Below are positions 1 to 8,077 of a stretch of DNA of 64,000 nucleotides, piece by piece. A program made the position numbers and the translations under genes. The DNA is from JAKAXS01 sp965279065 (GTDB lineage: Bacteria > Pseudomonadota > Alphaproteobacteria > Rhizobiales > Hyphomicrobiaceae): NCBI GenBank assembly GCA_965279065.1, contig OZ257134.1, positions 1,364,001-1,428,000 of the forward strand, read 5' to 3'. A model generated the notes under the pieces. The model was not told the origin of the DNA. It made no database searches and worked only from the letters and a program-made list of their open reading frames with translations. Within the stretch, counting starts at the first letter, position 1. The number at the start of each line of letters is the position of its first letter.

Positions 1-98
1 TTCCCGTCAGCGAAGCGACTAAGCAGGCCGTCGACGCTGTGCTCGACAAGCTCGGTCTCACTGGTCCCAACGTGGCAGAAGCCCGAGCCGCCGAGTAG
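1..98 (+). CDS. dapA: 4-hydroxy-tetrahydrodipicolinate synthase, C-terminal end only
   Basis: Only the last 31 codons are in the window, reading from the left edge to a TAG stop at 96-98. The residues read PVSEATKQAVDAVL, then a short Leu/Gly stretch and an Ala/Glu-rich end, which fits the C-terminal helix of DapA. DapA makes the first committed lysine and diaminopimelate precursor from pyruvate and aspartate semialdehyde. dapA directly before smpB is a common order in Hyphomicrobiales, and that context carries much of the call because the fragment is short. Confidence 0.65.
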   Translation, partial: PVSEATKQAVDAVLDKLGLTGPNVAEARAAE

Positions 99-119
99 CG
101 GCGCGAAGGATCGAAGGCC

Positions 120-596
120 ATGGCCGCTAAGAAACAGGACGGCCACAAGACGGTCGCCGAGAACCGCAAGGCGCGACACGAGTTCTTCATCACGGACACG
201 TGGGAGGCCGGCATCATGCTGACCGGCACGGAGGTGAAGTCGCTGCGCTCCGGTCACGCCAACATCGCCGAGAGTTACGCCGACGCCGAGAAGGACGGGC
301 TCTATCTCGTCAACGCCTACATCCCGACCTACCAGGATGCTGGAAGATTCTTCCAGCACGAGCCACGCCGCAAGCGCAAGCTCCTGCTGCATGCCGCCGA
401 GATCCACAAGCTGGCGATCGCAGTCGAACGCAAGGGCATGACCATCGTGCCGCTGGAGCTCTATTTCAACGAACGCGGCAAGGCCAAGCTGAAGCTCGCA
501 CTCGCAGAGGGCAAGAAGCTCCACGACAAGCGCGAGGACGACAAGAAACGCGACTGGAACCGCGAAAAGCAGCGCATCATGCGCGACAAGGGCTGA
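120..596 (+). CDS. smpB: SsrA-binding protein SmpB
   Basis: This 158-residue protein matches SmpB in length and layout. SmpB binds tmRNA and delivers it to stalled ribosomes for trans-translation. The N-terminus runs from a basic segment into AENRKARHEFFI. The OB-fold follows, with the TGTEVKSLRSG signature near residues 36-46 and NAYIPTYQ near 65. The C-terminal tail is strongly Lys/Arg-rich (GKKLHDKRED, then DWNREKQRIMRDKG), as expected for the part that enters the decoding centre. It starts 21 bp after the dapA stop, so the two may be cotranscribed. Confidence 0.97.
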   Translation: MAAKKQDGHKTVAENRKARHEFFITDTWEAGIMLTGTEVKSLRSGHANIAESYADAEKDGLYLVNAYIPTYQDAGRFFQHEPRRKRKLLLHAAEIHKLAIAVERKGMTIVPLELYFNERGKAKLKLALAEGKKLHDKREDDKKRDWNREKQRIMRDKG

Positions 597-597
597 C

Positions 598-1131
598 GTG
601 GCGGCGCCGCAAGACGACGGTGCTGCGCGCCATCTGGTGCCCGGTCTGGCCCTACCCGACATCGCGCTGCCCAGCACCCACGGCGGGTCGATCTCATTGG
701 CCCGCGCGGCCGGCTTCAGCGTTTTCTTCGTCTACCCCTGGACCGGCCGCCCCGGATTGCCCGATCCCCCCGATTGGGATCACATCCCCGGCGCCCACGG
801 CTCGACGCCCGAGGCTCAGGGCTTTCGCGATTTCCACGCGCAATTCTGCGCCGCCCGCATTCAGGTCTTCGGCATCAGCGGCCAGGACACTGCATATCAG
901 CGAGAGTTCAGCGACCGCTGCAATCTGCCGTTCGCGCTCCTCAGTGATGCGGCCGGTGCGCTCCGCGCCGCACTGTCACTTCCCACATTCGAGACCGGCG
1001 ATGTCCTGTACTTGAAACGGCTGACGCTCCTCGCTCAAGACGGCAAGCTCGTCCGCACTTTCTATCCGGTACAAGTTCCCGCGAACCACGCCGCAGATGT
1101 CTTGAGCGCTGCGCGAGACCGCGACGCGTAG
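598..1131 (+). CDS. Peroxiredoxin-like (AhpC/TSA fold) protein lacking the peroxidatic cysteine
   Basis: The 177-residue protein begins at a GTG one base after the smpB stop, so it is probably translated with smpB. It has a thioredoxin-fold layout: an N-terminal strand around VPGLALPDIALPSTHG, the catalytic-loop region after VFFVYPW, and FGISGQDTAYQREFS followed by LPFALLSDAAGALR, as in BCP/PrxQ-like proteins. At the place where peroxiredoxins have a Pro-x3-Thr/Ser-x2-Cys motif, this protein reads PWTGRPGLPDPPDWD and has no Cys. The only cysteines lie further on, in QFCAAR and DRCNLP. The fold assignment is fairly secure. Peroxidase activity by the usual mechanism is not supported, and the role is unknown. 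Confidence 0.8.
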   Translation: MAAPQDDGAARHLVPGLALPDIALPSTHGGSISLARAAGFSVFFVYPWTGRPGLPDPPDWDHIPGAHGSTPEAQGFRDFHAQFCAARIQVFGISGQDTAYQREFSDRCNLPFALLSDAAGALRAALSLPTFETGDVLYLKRLTLLAQDGKLVRTFYPVQVPANHAADVLSAARDRDA

Positions 1132-1235
1132 GTTGGGTCAAGCACAGCGCGACCCCACAACTTGGCGTGATGCACCTGCCGAGCCGCAACCCTTTTCCGT
1201 AAAAGCCCGCAGTCGAAGCGACGCCCTCTCCACTT

Positions 1236-1368
1236 GTCATCCTCGGGCTCGTCCCGAGGATCCCGCGCTCAGCAGGTTCGACACGTTGTTATAAAAGGGT
1301 TGGCTTGCAACGGCGACCCGCCGAATACTTGGATAGCGGAATCCTCAGAACAAGTCCGAGGATGACGT
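1236..1368. repeat. Dispersed palindromic repeat, family A copy 1
   Basis: The element begins TGTCATCCTCGGGCTCGTCC and ends with the near-inverted AACAAGTCCGAGGATGACG. Its middle contains CCCGCGCTCAGCAGGTTCGACA. The same ends and parts of the middle recur at 53989-54112 and 55423-55554, always between genes. It lies downstream of the peroxiredoxin-like gene and the convergent DUF3775 gene. It looks like a non-coding dispersed element of the kind common in rhizobial genomes; the family name was not checked. Confidence 0.75.
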
Positions 1369-1399
1369 CCATAATGCGGCCCGCGCGATTCAATTGGCG

Positions 1400-1807
1400 C
1401 TACAGCACGTCGCTTTCGACGTCGTCGACGGAGAAACCCATCTTCTCCAGTCCCTCTTCGAGGTAGTTCGATAATAGCGGCATGCCGAGCAGGTAACGCG
1501 CCGTCGCATTCATGCGTTCCGCGCGTGCCGTCTCGACCGCTTCGTCGAACTCCTCGGCTTCATATGTTCCCCGCCCCACCCACATCAGCGCGACGAGGTT
1601 GGCCTGCTCGTCGTGATTGAGCATGCGGATGAAGCCAGCGAGTTCCGCGCGGGTGGGATCGGCGGCAAAGTCTTCGAGAATGGATTCGGGATCTTCCGCG
1701 GCGTCGCCCTCCTCTGGAGAGGAATTCCACGCCCCGACCTTCGCATCGTATTCGCGCGACTTGATGATGACGTGAGCAACTTTCTCGGGCGCGATATCAA
1801 GACCCAT
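1400..1807 (-). CDS. DUF3775-family protein
   Basis: This acidic 135-residue protein has no signal peptide or membrane segment. It resembles the DUF3775 family of alphaproteobacteria: an N-terminal KVAHVIIKSREYD, a low-complexity Asp/Glu/Pro loop near residues 30-50, the conserved ADPTRAELAGFIRMLNHDEQ, and VALMWVGRGTYE followed by a helical region ending in LEEGLEKMGFSVDDVE. The function of the family is not known. It stands alone between two dispersed repeats and is convergent with the preceding gene. The ATG start gives the expected family N-terminus. Confidence 0.8.
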   Translation of the reverse strand: MGLDIAPEKVAHVIIKSREYDAKVGAWNSSPEEGDAAEDPESILEDFAADPTRAELAGFIRMLNHDEQANLVALMWVGRGTYEAEEFDEAVETARAERMNATARYLLGMPLLSNYLEEGLEKMGFSVDDVESDVL

Positions 1808-1881
1808 ACCGTCCTCGCTCGCATGCGGTGCCTGCGGGCGGCATCATTGCAGCGAAACAGGCTGCGAGGAAGCGGTCAAAC

Positions 1882-1931
1882 GAGCGCGTCCGGAAAAGTG
1901 AAAAGCGGTTTACGATAAGAAGCGCAAACGA
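1882..1931. repeat. Dispersed repeat, family B copy 1 (TCCGGAAAAGTG...GCGGTTT type)
   Basis: The core GCGTCCGGAAAAGTGAAAAG, followed by CGGTTTACGATAAGAAGCGC, matches with a few changes the pair of direct repeats at 55254-55367. It sits between two minus-strand genes and has no coding potential. The element probably belongs to an abundant short repeat family of related genomes, but only three copies are visible here. Confidence 0.6.
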
Positions 1932-1943
1932 GACGAGCGCTGG

Positions 1944-2609
1944 TTAGATCGAGTCTAAATCTGCGCGCACGGCGGCGAACACGCTGCGGAACATGTCCGT
2001 CGTGAGCCGGCCCGTGTTGGTATTGTAGCGCGAGCAGTGATAGCTGTCGTAGATCGTCAATTGCGGCGACACGGCATGACGGGCGCCGTGCCCGAACGGG
2101 AAGGCCGCCTTGCGCACTTTCGTCGCCGTCAACGTGCTCTCATGCGCGATCCGCCCCAGCACGACGATGGCCTTGAGCCGCGTCATCGCCGCGATCCGCG
2201 CCGACAGGTAGCCACGGCACGTGTTGATCTCCGCCGGCGTCGGCTTGTTCTCGGGCGGTACGCACCGCACCGCGTTCGAAACCATACAGTCGACAAGCGT
2301 CAGGCCATCGTCGATGCGCGCATCGAACGTTCCTTTGGCGAAGCCGTAGGCGATCAGCGTCTCATAGAGCAGCGTGCCGGCATAGTCGCCAGTGAACGGC
2401 CGACCCGTACGGTTCGCGCCGCGCACGCCCGGCGCCAGGCCGACGATCAGCAGCCGCGCGTCCGGCCCGCCGAAGGAGGGCACTGCGCCGTTGAACCAGC
2501 TGGGTTCGGCGGCCTGGTTGGCGCCGCGGTAGGCCACCAGGCGAGGGCACAATCCGCAATCGGCCGGAGCTTCCGGGCTGAAGGCAGGACTGGAAACAGA
2601 GAGGCTCAC
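1944..2609 (-). CDS. Uracil-DNA glycosylase, family 5 (UdgB-like)
   Basis: The 221-residue protein shows the hallmarks of the iron-sulfur uracil-DNA glycosylases: CGLCPRLVAYR near residues 19-29, the active-site segment LLIVGLAPGVRGANRTGRPF near 53-72, and later cysteines in DCMVSNAVRC and INTCRGYL. These supply four candidate ligands for a 4Fe-4S cluster. The C-terminal SYHCSRYNTNTGRLT motif is typical of the family 5 branch, as opposed to family 4. The enzyme excises uracil, and in this branch often hypoxanthine, from DNA. It is transcribed from a separate unit downstream of the NYN gene and is separated from it by a strong hairpin. Confidence 0.88.
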   Translation of the reverse strand: MSLSVSSPAFSPEAPADCGLCPRLVAYRGANQAAEPSWFNGAVPSFGGPDARLLIVGLAPGVRGANRTGRPFTGDYAGTLLYETLIAYGFAKGTFDARIDDGLTLVDCMVSNAVRCVPPENKPTPAEINTCRGYLSARIAAMTRLKAIVVLGRIAHESTLTATKVRKAAFPFGHGARHAVSPQLTIYDSYHCSRYNTNTGRLTTDMFRSVFAAVRADLDSI

Positions 2610-2636
2610 GACGGCTCCCGCTGCCGGACAAACAAA

Positions 2637-2670
2637 CGGCTCGGCAGGACGAATCCTGCCGAGCCGCTTT
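2637..2670. terminator. Rho-independent terminator, probably bidirectional
   Basis: A perfect 13-bp stem (CGGCTCGGCAGGA at 2637-2649, complement at 2654-2666) closes a CGAA loop and is followed by TTTT on the plus strand and TTTGTTTG on the minus strand. It most likely ends the minus-strand NYN gene that stops at 2692. Confidence 0.8.
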
Positions 2671-2691
2671 TAACGATCATCGACGCCGTTG

Positions 2692-3342
2692 TCAGACTTC
2701 TTCTGGCAGATCGTCGTTGCTGTCCTGATAAGTCGCCGGCGCGTTGTTGTCGCGGCCATACTGCGCGCCGCCACGCGACGTATAGGCCCGCACCGGCCGC
2801 TCGACGCGCGACGACTGATCGCGGCAGATGAGATTTTCCAGATCGGCAAGGTCGATGAACTGATCGGCCTGGCGCCGCAGTTCGTCGGCGACCATGGGCG
2901 GCTGCGTCTGCAGCGTGGACACGACCGAGGCGCGCTTGCCCTTCTGCTGCAAGGCGGCGATCAGCGAGCGGAAGTCGCCGTCGCCGGAGAACAGCACGAC
3001 GTGGTCGAGCGTTTCGGACAGGCGCATGGCATCGACCGCCAGCTCGATGTCCATGTTGCCCTTGACCTTGCGGCGGCCGGAGGCGTCGGTGAATTCTTTC
3101 GTCGGCTTCGTGACCATCGAATAGCCGTTGTAGTCCAGCCAGTCGATGAGCGGTCGGATCGAGGAATACTCCTGATCCTCAGCCAGCGCTGTGTAGTACA
3201 GCGCCCGCACCAGCTGGGATTTTTGACGGAATAGCGACAGCAGCCGCTTGTAGTCGATATCGAACCCGAGCGCTTTCGAGGTCGCATACAGATTTGCGCC
3301 GTCGATGAAGAGAGCCACCCGCTCGTTCGCGTAGAAATGCAT
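2692..3342 (-). CDS. NYN-domain (LabA/DUF88-type) putative RNase
   Basis: The 216-residue protein is a NYN-domain member related to LabA/DUF88. The PIN-like acidic residues are visible in RVALFIDGANLYATSK near residue 8, KGNMDIELAVDAMR near 94, and the HVVLFSGDGDFRSLI segment near 114. Such domains bind divalent metal and cleave RNA. The last 40 residues are Arg/Gln/Asp-rich and look disordered (PVRAYTSRGGAQYGRDN onward). The gene is transcribed away from rpoZ across a long AT-richer spacer. The substrate is unknown. Confidence 0.88.
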   Translation of the reverse strand: MHFYANERVALFIDGANLYATSKALGFDIDYKRLLSLFRQKSQLVRALYYTALAEDQEYSSIRPLIDWLDYNGYSMVTKPTKEFTDASGRRKVKGNMDIELAVDAMRLSETLDHVVLFSGDGDFRSLIAALQQKGKRASVVSTLQTQPPMVADELRRQADQFIDLADLENLICRDQSSRVERPVRAYTSRGGAQYGRDNNAPATYQDSNDDLPEEV

Positions 3343-3781
3343 CCTAAGTCACCTCGAATTAGCGCCAAGCGCCGCCAAAATTGTTACGGCCCGAGCAAGT
3401 CCACCACTAGCAAGGCGCGGTACCGCGAAAAATTCGCCACCGAATCACCTGATAGTAAAAAAGGTTTCGCTTTCCGCAAACCGCTTGACGTATTGGGTAA
3501 TTCACATATGCGGCGAAATCGTGTGCGTCCAGTGTTTTGCATGCTTTTTCGCACGTGAACAGTTCAAACTGTCTATGCCACGTGTACGTTCCGGCACCTG
3601 CGTTAATTTTTGCAGCATATGGTCCCAAAGTCTACCCGATTATCCTTGCCTGGCCGCGGCGGGTATGACACATGGTAACAAAGACACCGGCGGCCGCCCG
3701 CGCGATGAGCGCGAAAGCGTGGCTTGACGGCATTTTGCGCACGGTGTTCCCTGTTGGTTAACGAGGAAGAGGAGTTCGCGG
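3343..3781. promoter_or_regulatory. Divergent spacer between the NYN gene and rpoZ
   Basis: This 439-bp stretch holds no convincing gene and is visibly more AT-rich than its surroundings between about 3400 and 3620. It must carry the promoters of both divergent genes. A perfect palindrome ACAGTTCAAACTGT lies at 3559-3572 and could be an operator. A purine-rich ribosome-binding site, GAGGAAGAGGAG, sits just before the rpoZ start. No clean -35/-10 pair could be fixed. Confidence 0.45.
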
Positions 3782-4207
3782 ATGGCGCGCGTCACCGTAG
3801 AAGATTGCGTCGACAAGGTTCCCAACCGCTTCGAACTCGTGTTGCTGGCCGCCCATCGCGCCCGCGGTATCGCCAACGGCGGCGCCATCACGATCGAACC
3901 TGAGAACGACAAGAACCCTGTCATCGCCCTGCGTGAGATCGCCGAACGCACCATGCCGCCGGAAGATCTGCGCGAGGGTCTCATCCACTCGATTCAGAAG
4001 AACACTGAGGTCGATGAGCCTGAAGCCGGCGCCGCACCCGTCGTCGTCCAGGATCGCCGTTCGCCGCTGCTTGGCCGCGACGACCAGTCCAGCGACTCGC
4101 AGGTCGACACGCTGACGGAAGAGCAGTTGCTGCGCGGTCTTGAAAGCATGACGCCGAGCGAGCCGTCGTCGAACGGCAGCGGCGGCCCGCGCGATCGCGG
4201 CCGCTGA
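3782..4207 (+). CDS. rpoZ: RNA polymerase omega subunit
   Basis: This 141-residue protein starts MARVTVEDCVDKVPNRFELV and continues into LLAAHRARGI, the diagnostic omega N-terminus that contacts the beta-prime subunit. The alphaproteobacterial C-terminal extension (residues 70-141) is acidic and Ser/Gly-rich, as is usual for this group. A strong GAGGAAGAGGAG site precedes the ATG. The gene stands before rsh, the standard alphaproteobacterial arrangement. This is functionally apt, because omega affects the response of RNA polymerase to the ppGpp that Rsh makes. Confidence 0.97.
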   Translation: MARVTVEDCVDKVPNRFELVLLAAHRARGIANGGAITIEPENDKNPVIALREIAERTMPPEDLREGLIHSIQKNTEVDEPEAGAAPVVVQDRRSPLLGRDDQSSDSQVDTLTEEQLLRGLESMTPSEPSSNGSGGPRDRGR

Positions 4208-4369
4208 CGGCATAGGCTCGGCCTCAAGCGTGCGCTAGGGTAAAGCCGGGCTTAGCCATCTGTTTCGGATGACTGGGCGATCGCCGTTCGCTTGTGAGTA
4301 ACTGTCGCAGGGCCATGCGCGGCGCAGGCTCTGCGGATAATATCGTCCGCCTGAGGAGCGTGGCGGGCC

Positions 4370-6604
4370 ATGATGCGTCAGTACGAGCTCGTCGAAAAAG
4401 TCCAGAAGTACGACGCCACGGCCGACGAGGCGCTTCTCAACCGTGCCTACGTCTATGCCATGAAGGCGCACAACAATCAGAAGCGCGCCTCCGGCGATCC
4501 CTACTTCTCTCACCCCCTCGAAGTCGCCGCCATCCTGACGGACCTCAAGCTTGACGATGCCACCATCGCCACGGCGCTGCTGCATGACGTCATCGAGGAC
4601 ACCGACACCACGCGCACCGAGATCGATCACCTGTTCGGTCCCGAGATCGGCGCGCTGGTCGATGGCCTGACCAAGATCAAGCGCCTCGACCTGGTCTCCA
4701 AGCGGACAGAGCAGGCGGAGAACTTCCGCAAGCTCCTGGTGGCCATCTCCACCGACATTCGTGTGCTGCTCGTGAAGCTGGCGGACCGCCTGCACAACAT
4801 GCGCACCATGGAGCACATGAAGCCGGACAGTCGCCGGCGCATTTCCGAAGAGACACTGGACATCTACGCCCCGCTCGCTGGCCGCATGGGCATGCAGGCC
4901 ATGCGCGATGAGCTGGAGGATCATGCCTTCCGCTGGCTGCATCCCGAGGCCTACGCCACGGTCACCAGCAAGCTCATCGAGTTGCGCGAGCGCAGCGACG
5001 GCCTCGTCGACGAGATCGCCAAGGCGCTGGGCGAGAAGCTGGCGGGCTCCGGCATGAAGGCCGACGTTTCCGGCCGCGAGAAGAAGCCCTACGCCATCTG
5101 GCGCAAGATGGCCAACAAGCAGATCAGCCTGGAGCAGTTGTCCGACATCTATGCCTTCCGCGTGATCTGCGAGTCGATCGACGACTGCTATCGCGTGCTC
5201 GGCGTCGCCCACACGACGTGGCGCACCGTGCCCGGGCGCTTCAAGGACTACATCTCGACGCCCAAGCAGAACAACTATCAGTCGATCCACACCACGGTGG
5301 TCGGGCCGAAGAACCACCGCGTCGAGCTGCAGATCCGCACCCGCGCGATGCACCGTGTTGCCGAGTATGGCGTGGCCGCCCACGCCCTCTACAAGGACGG
5401 CCAGATGCTGAACGGCAATGGCACGGGCAAGCAGCAGGTCTACGACCGCGAGAATGGTCCCTACGCCTGGCTGCGCCGTCTGATCGACACGCTGCTGGAA
5501 GGGTCCAACCCCGAGGAATTTCTCGAGCACACCAAGCTCGAGCTGTTCCAGGATCAGGTGTTCTGCTTCAGCCCCAAGGGTCGCCTGATCGCCCTGCCGC
5601 ACGGCGCGACGCCGCTCGACTTCGCCTACGCCGTCCATACCGACATCGGCAACTCCGCCGTTGGCGCCTACGTCAACGGCCGCCACGTGCCGCTGTCCAC
5701 GACACTGCGCAACGGCGACGAAGTCGAGATCCAGACCGCGCGCAATCACACGCCGCCGGCCGCCTGGGAAGGCATCGTCGTCACCGGCCGCGCCCGCTCC
5801 GCCATTCGCCGCGCCGCCCGCGATGCAGAACGCCGCAAATATGCCGAGCTCGGCCGTCGCCTGCTGAAGGCCGAGTTCGAACGCGTCGGCGCTGACTATT
5901 CCGACGACCTCGTCAAGAAGGCGCTGCCCAAGATCGGCTCCAAGACACTGGACGATATGTTCGCCGCCCTCGGCCGGAACGATCTGACTGTCGAAAACGT
6001 GACCAAGGCGTCGGTTCCCGAAGCCGTGCCGGCCGACACCTATAAGCCGACGCGCCGCTTCGGCCGGGCCAAGGGGCAGGAGGGCTGGTTCAACATTGCC
6101 AACGCCATGCGCAGCCTGAAATTCCGCGGCGAGGATGTCGCCAGCCGCCTCGGCGGTGCCGGCAGCATTGCCATCAAGGGCGCCAAGTCCGACATGCCGG
6201 TGACGTTCGACGAGGGTGGCGCCGTGCCGGGCGACCGCATCGTCGGCGTGATGATGCCCGGGCAAGGCATCCGCATCTTCCAGATCCACTCGCCGAAGCT
6301 GGAAAATTACCAGCACGAGAACTGGATCGACGTCACCTGGGATGTCGACCCGGCGGCCGAGGAGCGCTTTCCCGCGCTAATCAGCGTCGCCGCGCCCAAC
6401 CGCCCCGGCAGCCTGGCCCAGATCGCTCAGGTGATCGGCGAGACCGGCGGCAACATCGACAATTTGAAGATGATCCGCCGCGCGCCCGACTTCACCGAGT
6501 TGCGTATTGGCCTGGAGGTGTGGGACCTCGCGCATCTTAACCACATCATCGCCGGACTGAAATCGAAGGCCATAGTCAGCAAGGTCACGCGTGTGTTTGA
6601 ATAG
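4370..6604 (+). CDS. rsh: Bifunctional (p)ppGpp synthetase/hydrolase Rsh
   Basis: The 744-residue protein is a full-length RelA/SpoT homologue, the single stringent-response enzyme usual in this order. The N-terminal HD hydrolase domain is intact, with YFSHPLEVAAIL (His48) and LLHDVIEDTDTTRTE (His72-Asp73). The synthetase domain follows, with GREKKPYAIWRKM and NNYQSIHTTVVGP. A TGS domain (QVFCFSPKGRLIALPHGATPLDFAYAVH), a helical region and a C-terminal ACT domain (PNRPGSLAQIAQVIGETGGNIDN) complete the layout. No key residue appears lost, so both making and degrading ppGpp are expected. It lies 162 bp downstream of rpoZ. Confidence 0.97.
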   Translation: MMRQYELVEKVQKYDATADEALLNRAYVYAMKAHNNQKRASGDPYFSHPLEVAAILTDLKLDDATIATALLHDVIEDTDTTRTEIDHLFGPEIGALVDGLTKIKRLDLVSKRTEQAENFRKLLVAISTDIRVLLVKLADRLHNMRTMEHMKPDSRRRISEETLDIYAPLAGRMGMQAMRDELEDHAFRWLHPEAYATVTSKLIELRERSDGLVDEIAKALGEKLAGSGMKADVSGREKKPYAIWRKMANKQISLEQLSDIYAFRVICESIDDCYRVLGVAHTTWRTVPGRFKDYISTPKQNNYQSIHTTVVGPKNHRVELQIRTRAMHRVAEYGVAAHALYKDGQMLNGNGTGKQQVYDRENGPYAWLRRLIDTLLEGSNPEEFLEHTKLELFQDQVFCFSPKGRLIALPHGATPLDFAYAVHTDIGNSAVGAYVNGRHVPLSTTLRNGDEVEIQTARNHTPPAAWEGIVVTGRARSAIRRAARDAERRKYAELGRRLLKAEFERVGADYSDDLVKKALPKIGSKTLDDMFAALGRNDLTVENVTKASVPEAVPADTYKPTRRFGRAKGQEGWFNIANAMRSLKFRGEDVASRLGGAGSIAIKGAKSDMPVTFDEGGAVPGDRIVGVMMPGQGIRIFQIHSPKLENYQHENWIDVTWDVDPAAEERFPALISVAAPNRPGSLAQIAQVIGETGGNIDNLKMIRRAPDFTELRIGLEVWDLAHLNHIIAGLKSKAIVSKVTRVFE

Positions 6605-6708
6605 GCCGCGAGCCCGCCGTACGACCCACTCGAAGCCTCGCTGACGGACACCGACCAGACACCCTGAACGACATCCCCCATGCCCTACACGCCCATGACC
6701 TGCACCCC

Positions 6709-7506
6709 ATGACCCAACACGACCATCCGGCCGACTACCTGCGCCTTGGCGTCAACATCGATCACGTGGCAACCATCCGCAACGCCCGCGGTGGACGCCA
6801 CCCCGATCCCGTCAAGGCAGCCCACCTTGCCGTGGCTGCCGGCGCCGACGGCATCACCGCGCACCTGCGCGAAGATCGCCGCCACATCTCCGATGACGAC
6901 ATCGCGCGCCTCAAGGCCGAACTCGATCGCCCGCTCAATCTCGAGATGGCGATGACCGCCGAGATGCTGAAGATCGCCCTCGGTGCCCGGCCCAACGCCT
7001 GTTGCCTGGTGCCGGAGCGCCGCGAGGAACGCACCACCGAAGGCGGCCTAAACGTCCTGGCCAATCCCGCAGCCCTGCGCGACTTCGTATCGGCACTGCA
7101 CGACGGCGGCATTCGCGTCTCGCTGTTCATCGAGCCGGACCCGCGCGCCATCGAAGCCTCCGCGTCCGCTGGTGCCGATATCGTCGAACTCCATACAGGG
7201 TCCTACTGCGAACTGGTCCTCGACGGCAACGTTGCCGCCGCCCTGACAGAGGCGCGACGCCTGGAGCAGGGCGCAGCTCGTGCCGCTTCGCTCGGATTGG
7301 AAGTCCACGCCGGCCACGGCCTCACCTACGACACCGTCGCCACGGTCGCCGTTCTGCCGCAGATGAAGGAACTCAACATCGGCCATTTCATCATCGGCGA
7401 AGCCATTGCGATGGGCCTGGAACAAGCCGTGCGACGCATGCGCGCCGCCATGGACGCCGCGCGGGCTGTGGCTCGCCCCAAATCCGCCGCGACGATTGCC
7501 GACTGA
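6709..7506 (+). CDS. pdxJ: Pyridoxine 5'-phosphate synthase
   Basis: The 265-residue protein has the PdxJ signature LRLGVNIDHVATIRNARGG near residues 12-30, then GADGITAHLREDRRHISDDD, LNLEMAMTAEM, and the distal phosphate-binding end ELNIGHFIIGEAIAMGLEQAV. PdxJ condenses 1-deoxyxylulose 5-phosphate with 3-amino-2-oxopropyl phosphate to make pyridoxine phosphate in the DXP-dependent vitamin B6 pathway. The ATG at 6709 gives the family N-terminus. acpS follows after 6 bp, so the two are cotranscribed. Confidence 0.97.
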   Translation: MTQHDHPADYLRLGVNIDHVATIRNARGGRHPDPVKAAHLAVAAGADGITAHLREDRRHISDDDIARLKAELDRPLNLEMAMTAEMLKIALGARPNACCLVPERREERTTEGGLNVLANPAALRDFVSALHDGGIRVSLFIEPDPRAIEASASAGADIVELHTGSYCELVLDGNVAAALTEARRLEQGAARAASLGLEVHAGHGLTYDTVATVAVLPQMKELNIGHFIIGEAIAMGLEQAVRRMRAAMDAARAVARPKSAATIAD

Positions 7507-7512
7507 GGCCAG

Positions 7513-7932
7513 ATGATCCTCGGCCTGGGCAGCGATCTGATCGACATCCGCCGCATCGAGGCGACCCTTGCCCGTTTCGGTGACCGCTTCCGCAGCCGCG
7601 TGTTCACCGAGACCGAGCGCCGCAAATCGGAGGGCAGGGCGCAGACCGCTGCATCCTACGCCAAACGTTTCGCTGCCAAGGAGGCATGCTCCAAGGCGCT
7701 GGGAACCGGTTTGCGGGCTGGGGTGTTCTGGCGCGACATGGGCGTCGTCAATCTGCCGTCGGGCAGGCCGACGCTACAACTCACGGGGGGCGCCCTGGCC
7801 CGTTTGGAGAGCCTAACGCCCGCCGGCTATCGGGCCAGGATCGATCTGTCGCTGACGGACGATTTCCCCCTGGCCCAGGCGATCGTCATCATTTCCGCGG
7901 AGCCGCTCGTGCCGACGAGGTTTCCGTCATAA
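7513..7932 (+). CDS. acpS: Holo-[acyl-carrier-protein] synthase
   Basis: This 139-residue phosphopantetheinyl transferase starts MILGLGSDLIDIRRIE, with the magnesium-binding Asp8, and carries YAKRFAAKEACSKALGTG with the second catalytic acidic residue near position 58. It transfers 4'-phosphopantetheine from CoA to acyl carrier protein and so activates fatty-acid synthesis. It follows pdxJ after 6 bp, an arrangement shared with many Proteobacteria. The family is usually about 125-140 residues. Confidence 0.97.
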   Translation: MILGLGSDLIDIRRIEATLARFGDRFRSRVFTETERRKSEGRAQTAASYAKRFAAKEACSKALGTGLRAGVFWRDMGVVNLPSGRPTLQLTGGALARLESLTPAGYRARIDLSLTDDFPLAQAIVIISAEPLVPTRFPS

Positions 7933-7971
7933 CGCGGACATAGTGGCATTCTGGCCGCGTCGGTACGGCAT

Positions 7972-8000
7972 TTGCGCCTGGGCCCCGAAATGGCTATAGG
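7972..8000 (+). promoter_or_regulatory. Candidate sigma-70-type promoter for lepB and downstream genes
   Basis: TTGCGC at 7972-7977 and TATAGG at 7995-8000 are separated by 17 bp and lie about 78 bp before the lepB start. The match is moderate, and no experimental start is known. It would drive the lepB-rnc-era-recO run. Confidence 0.4.
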
Positions 8001-8077
8001 GGGCCCGGATCTGGGATAAATTCCAGGCATGATCTGGACGGCACCGGCGCACCGGCCGCCGGCATCGGGAGCAGAAA

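Noticed and set aside
4235..6316. A 693-codon minus-strand open frame opposite rsh
   Set aside because: It is an antisense shadow of the high-GC third-base pattern. The plus strand encodes complete Rsh, and the minus product has no recognisable domain.
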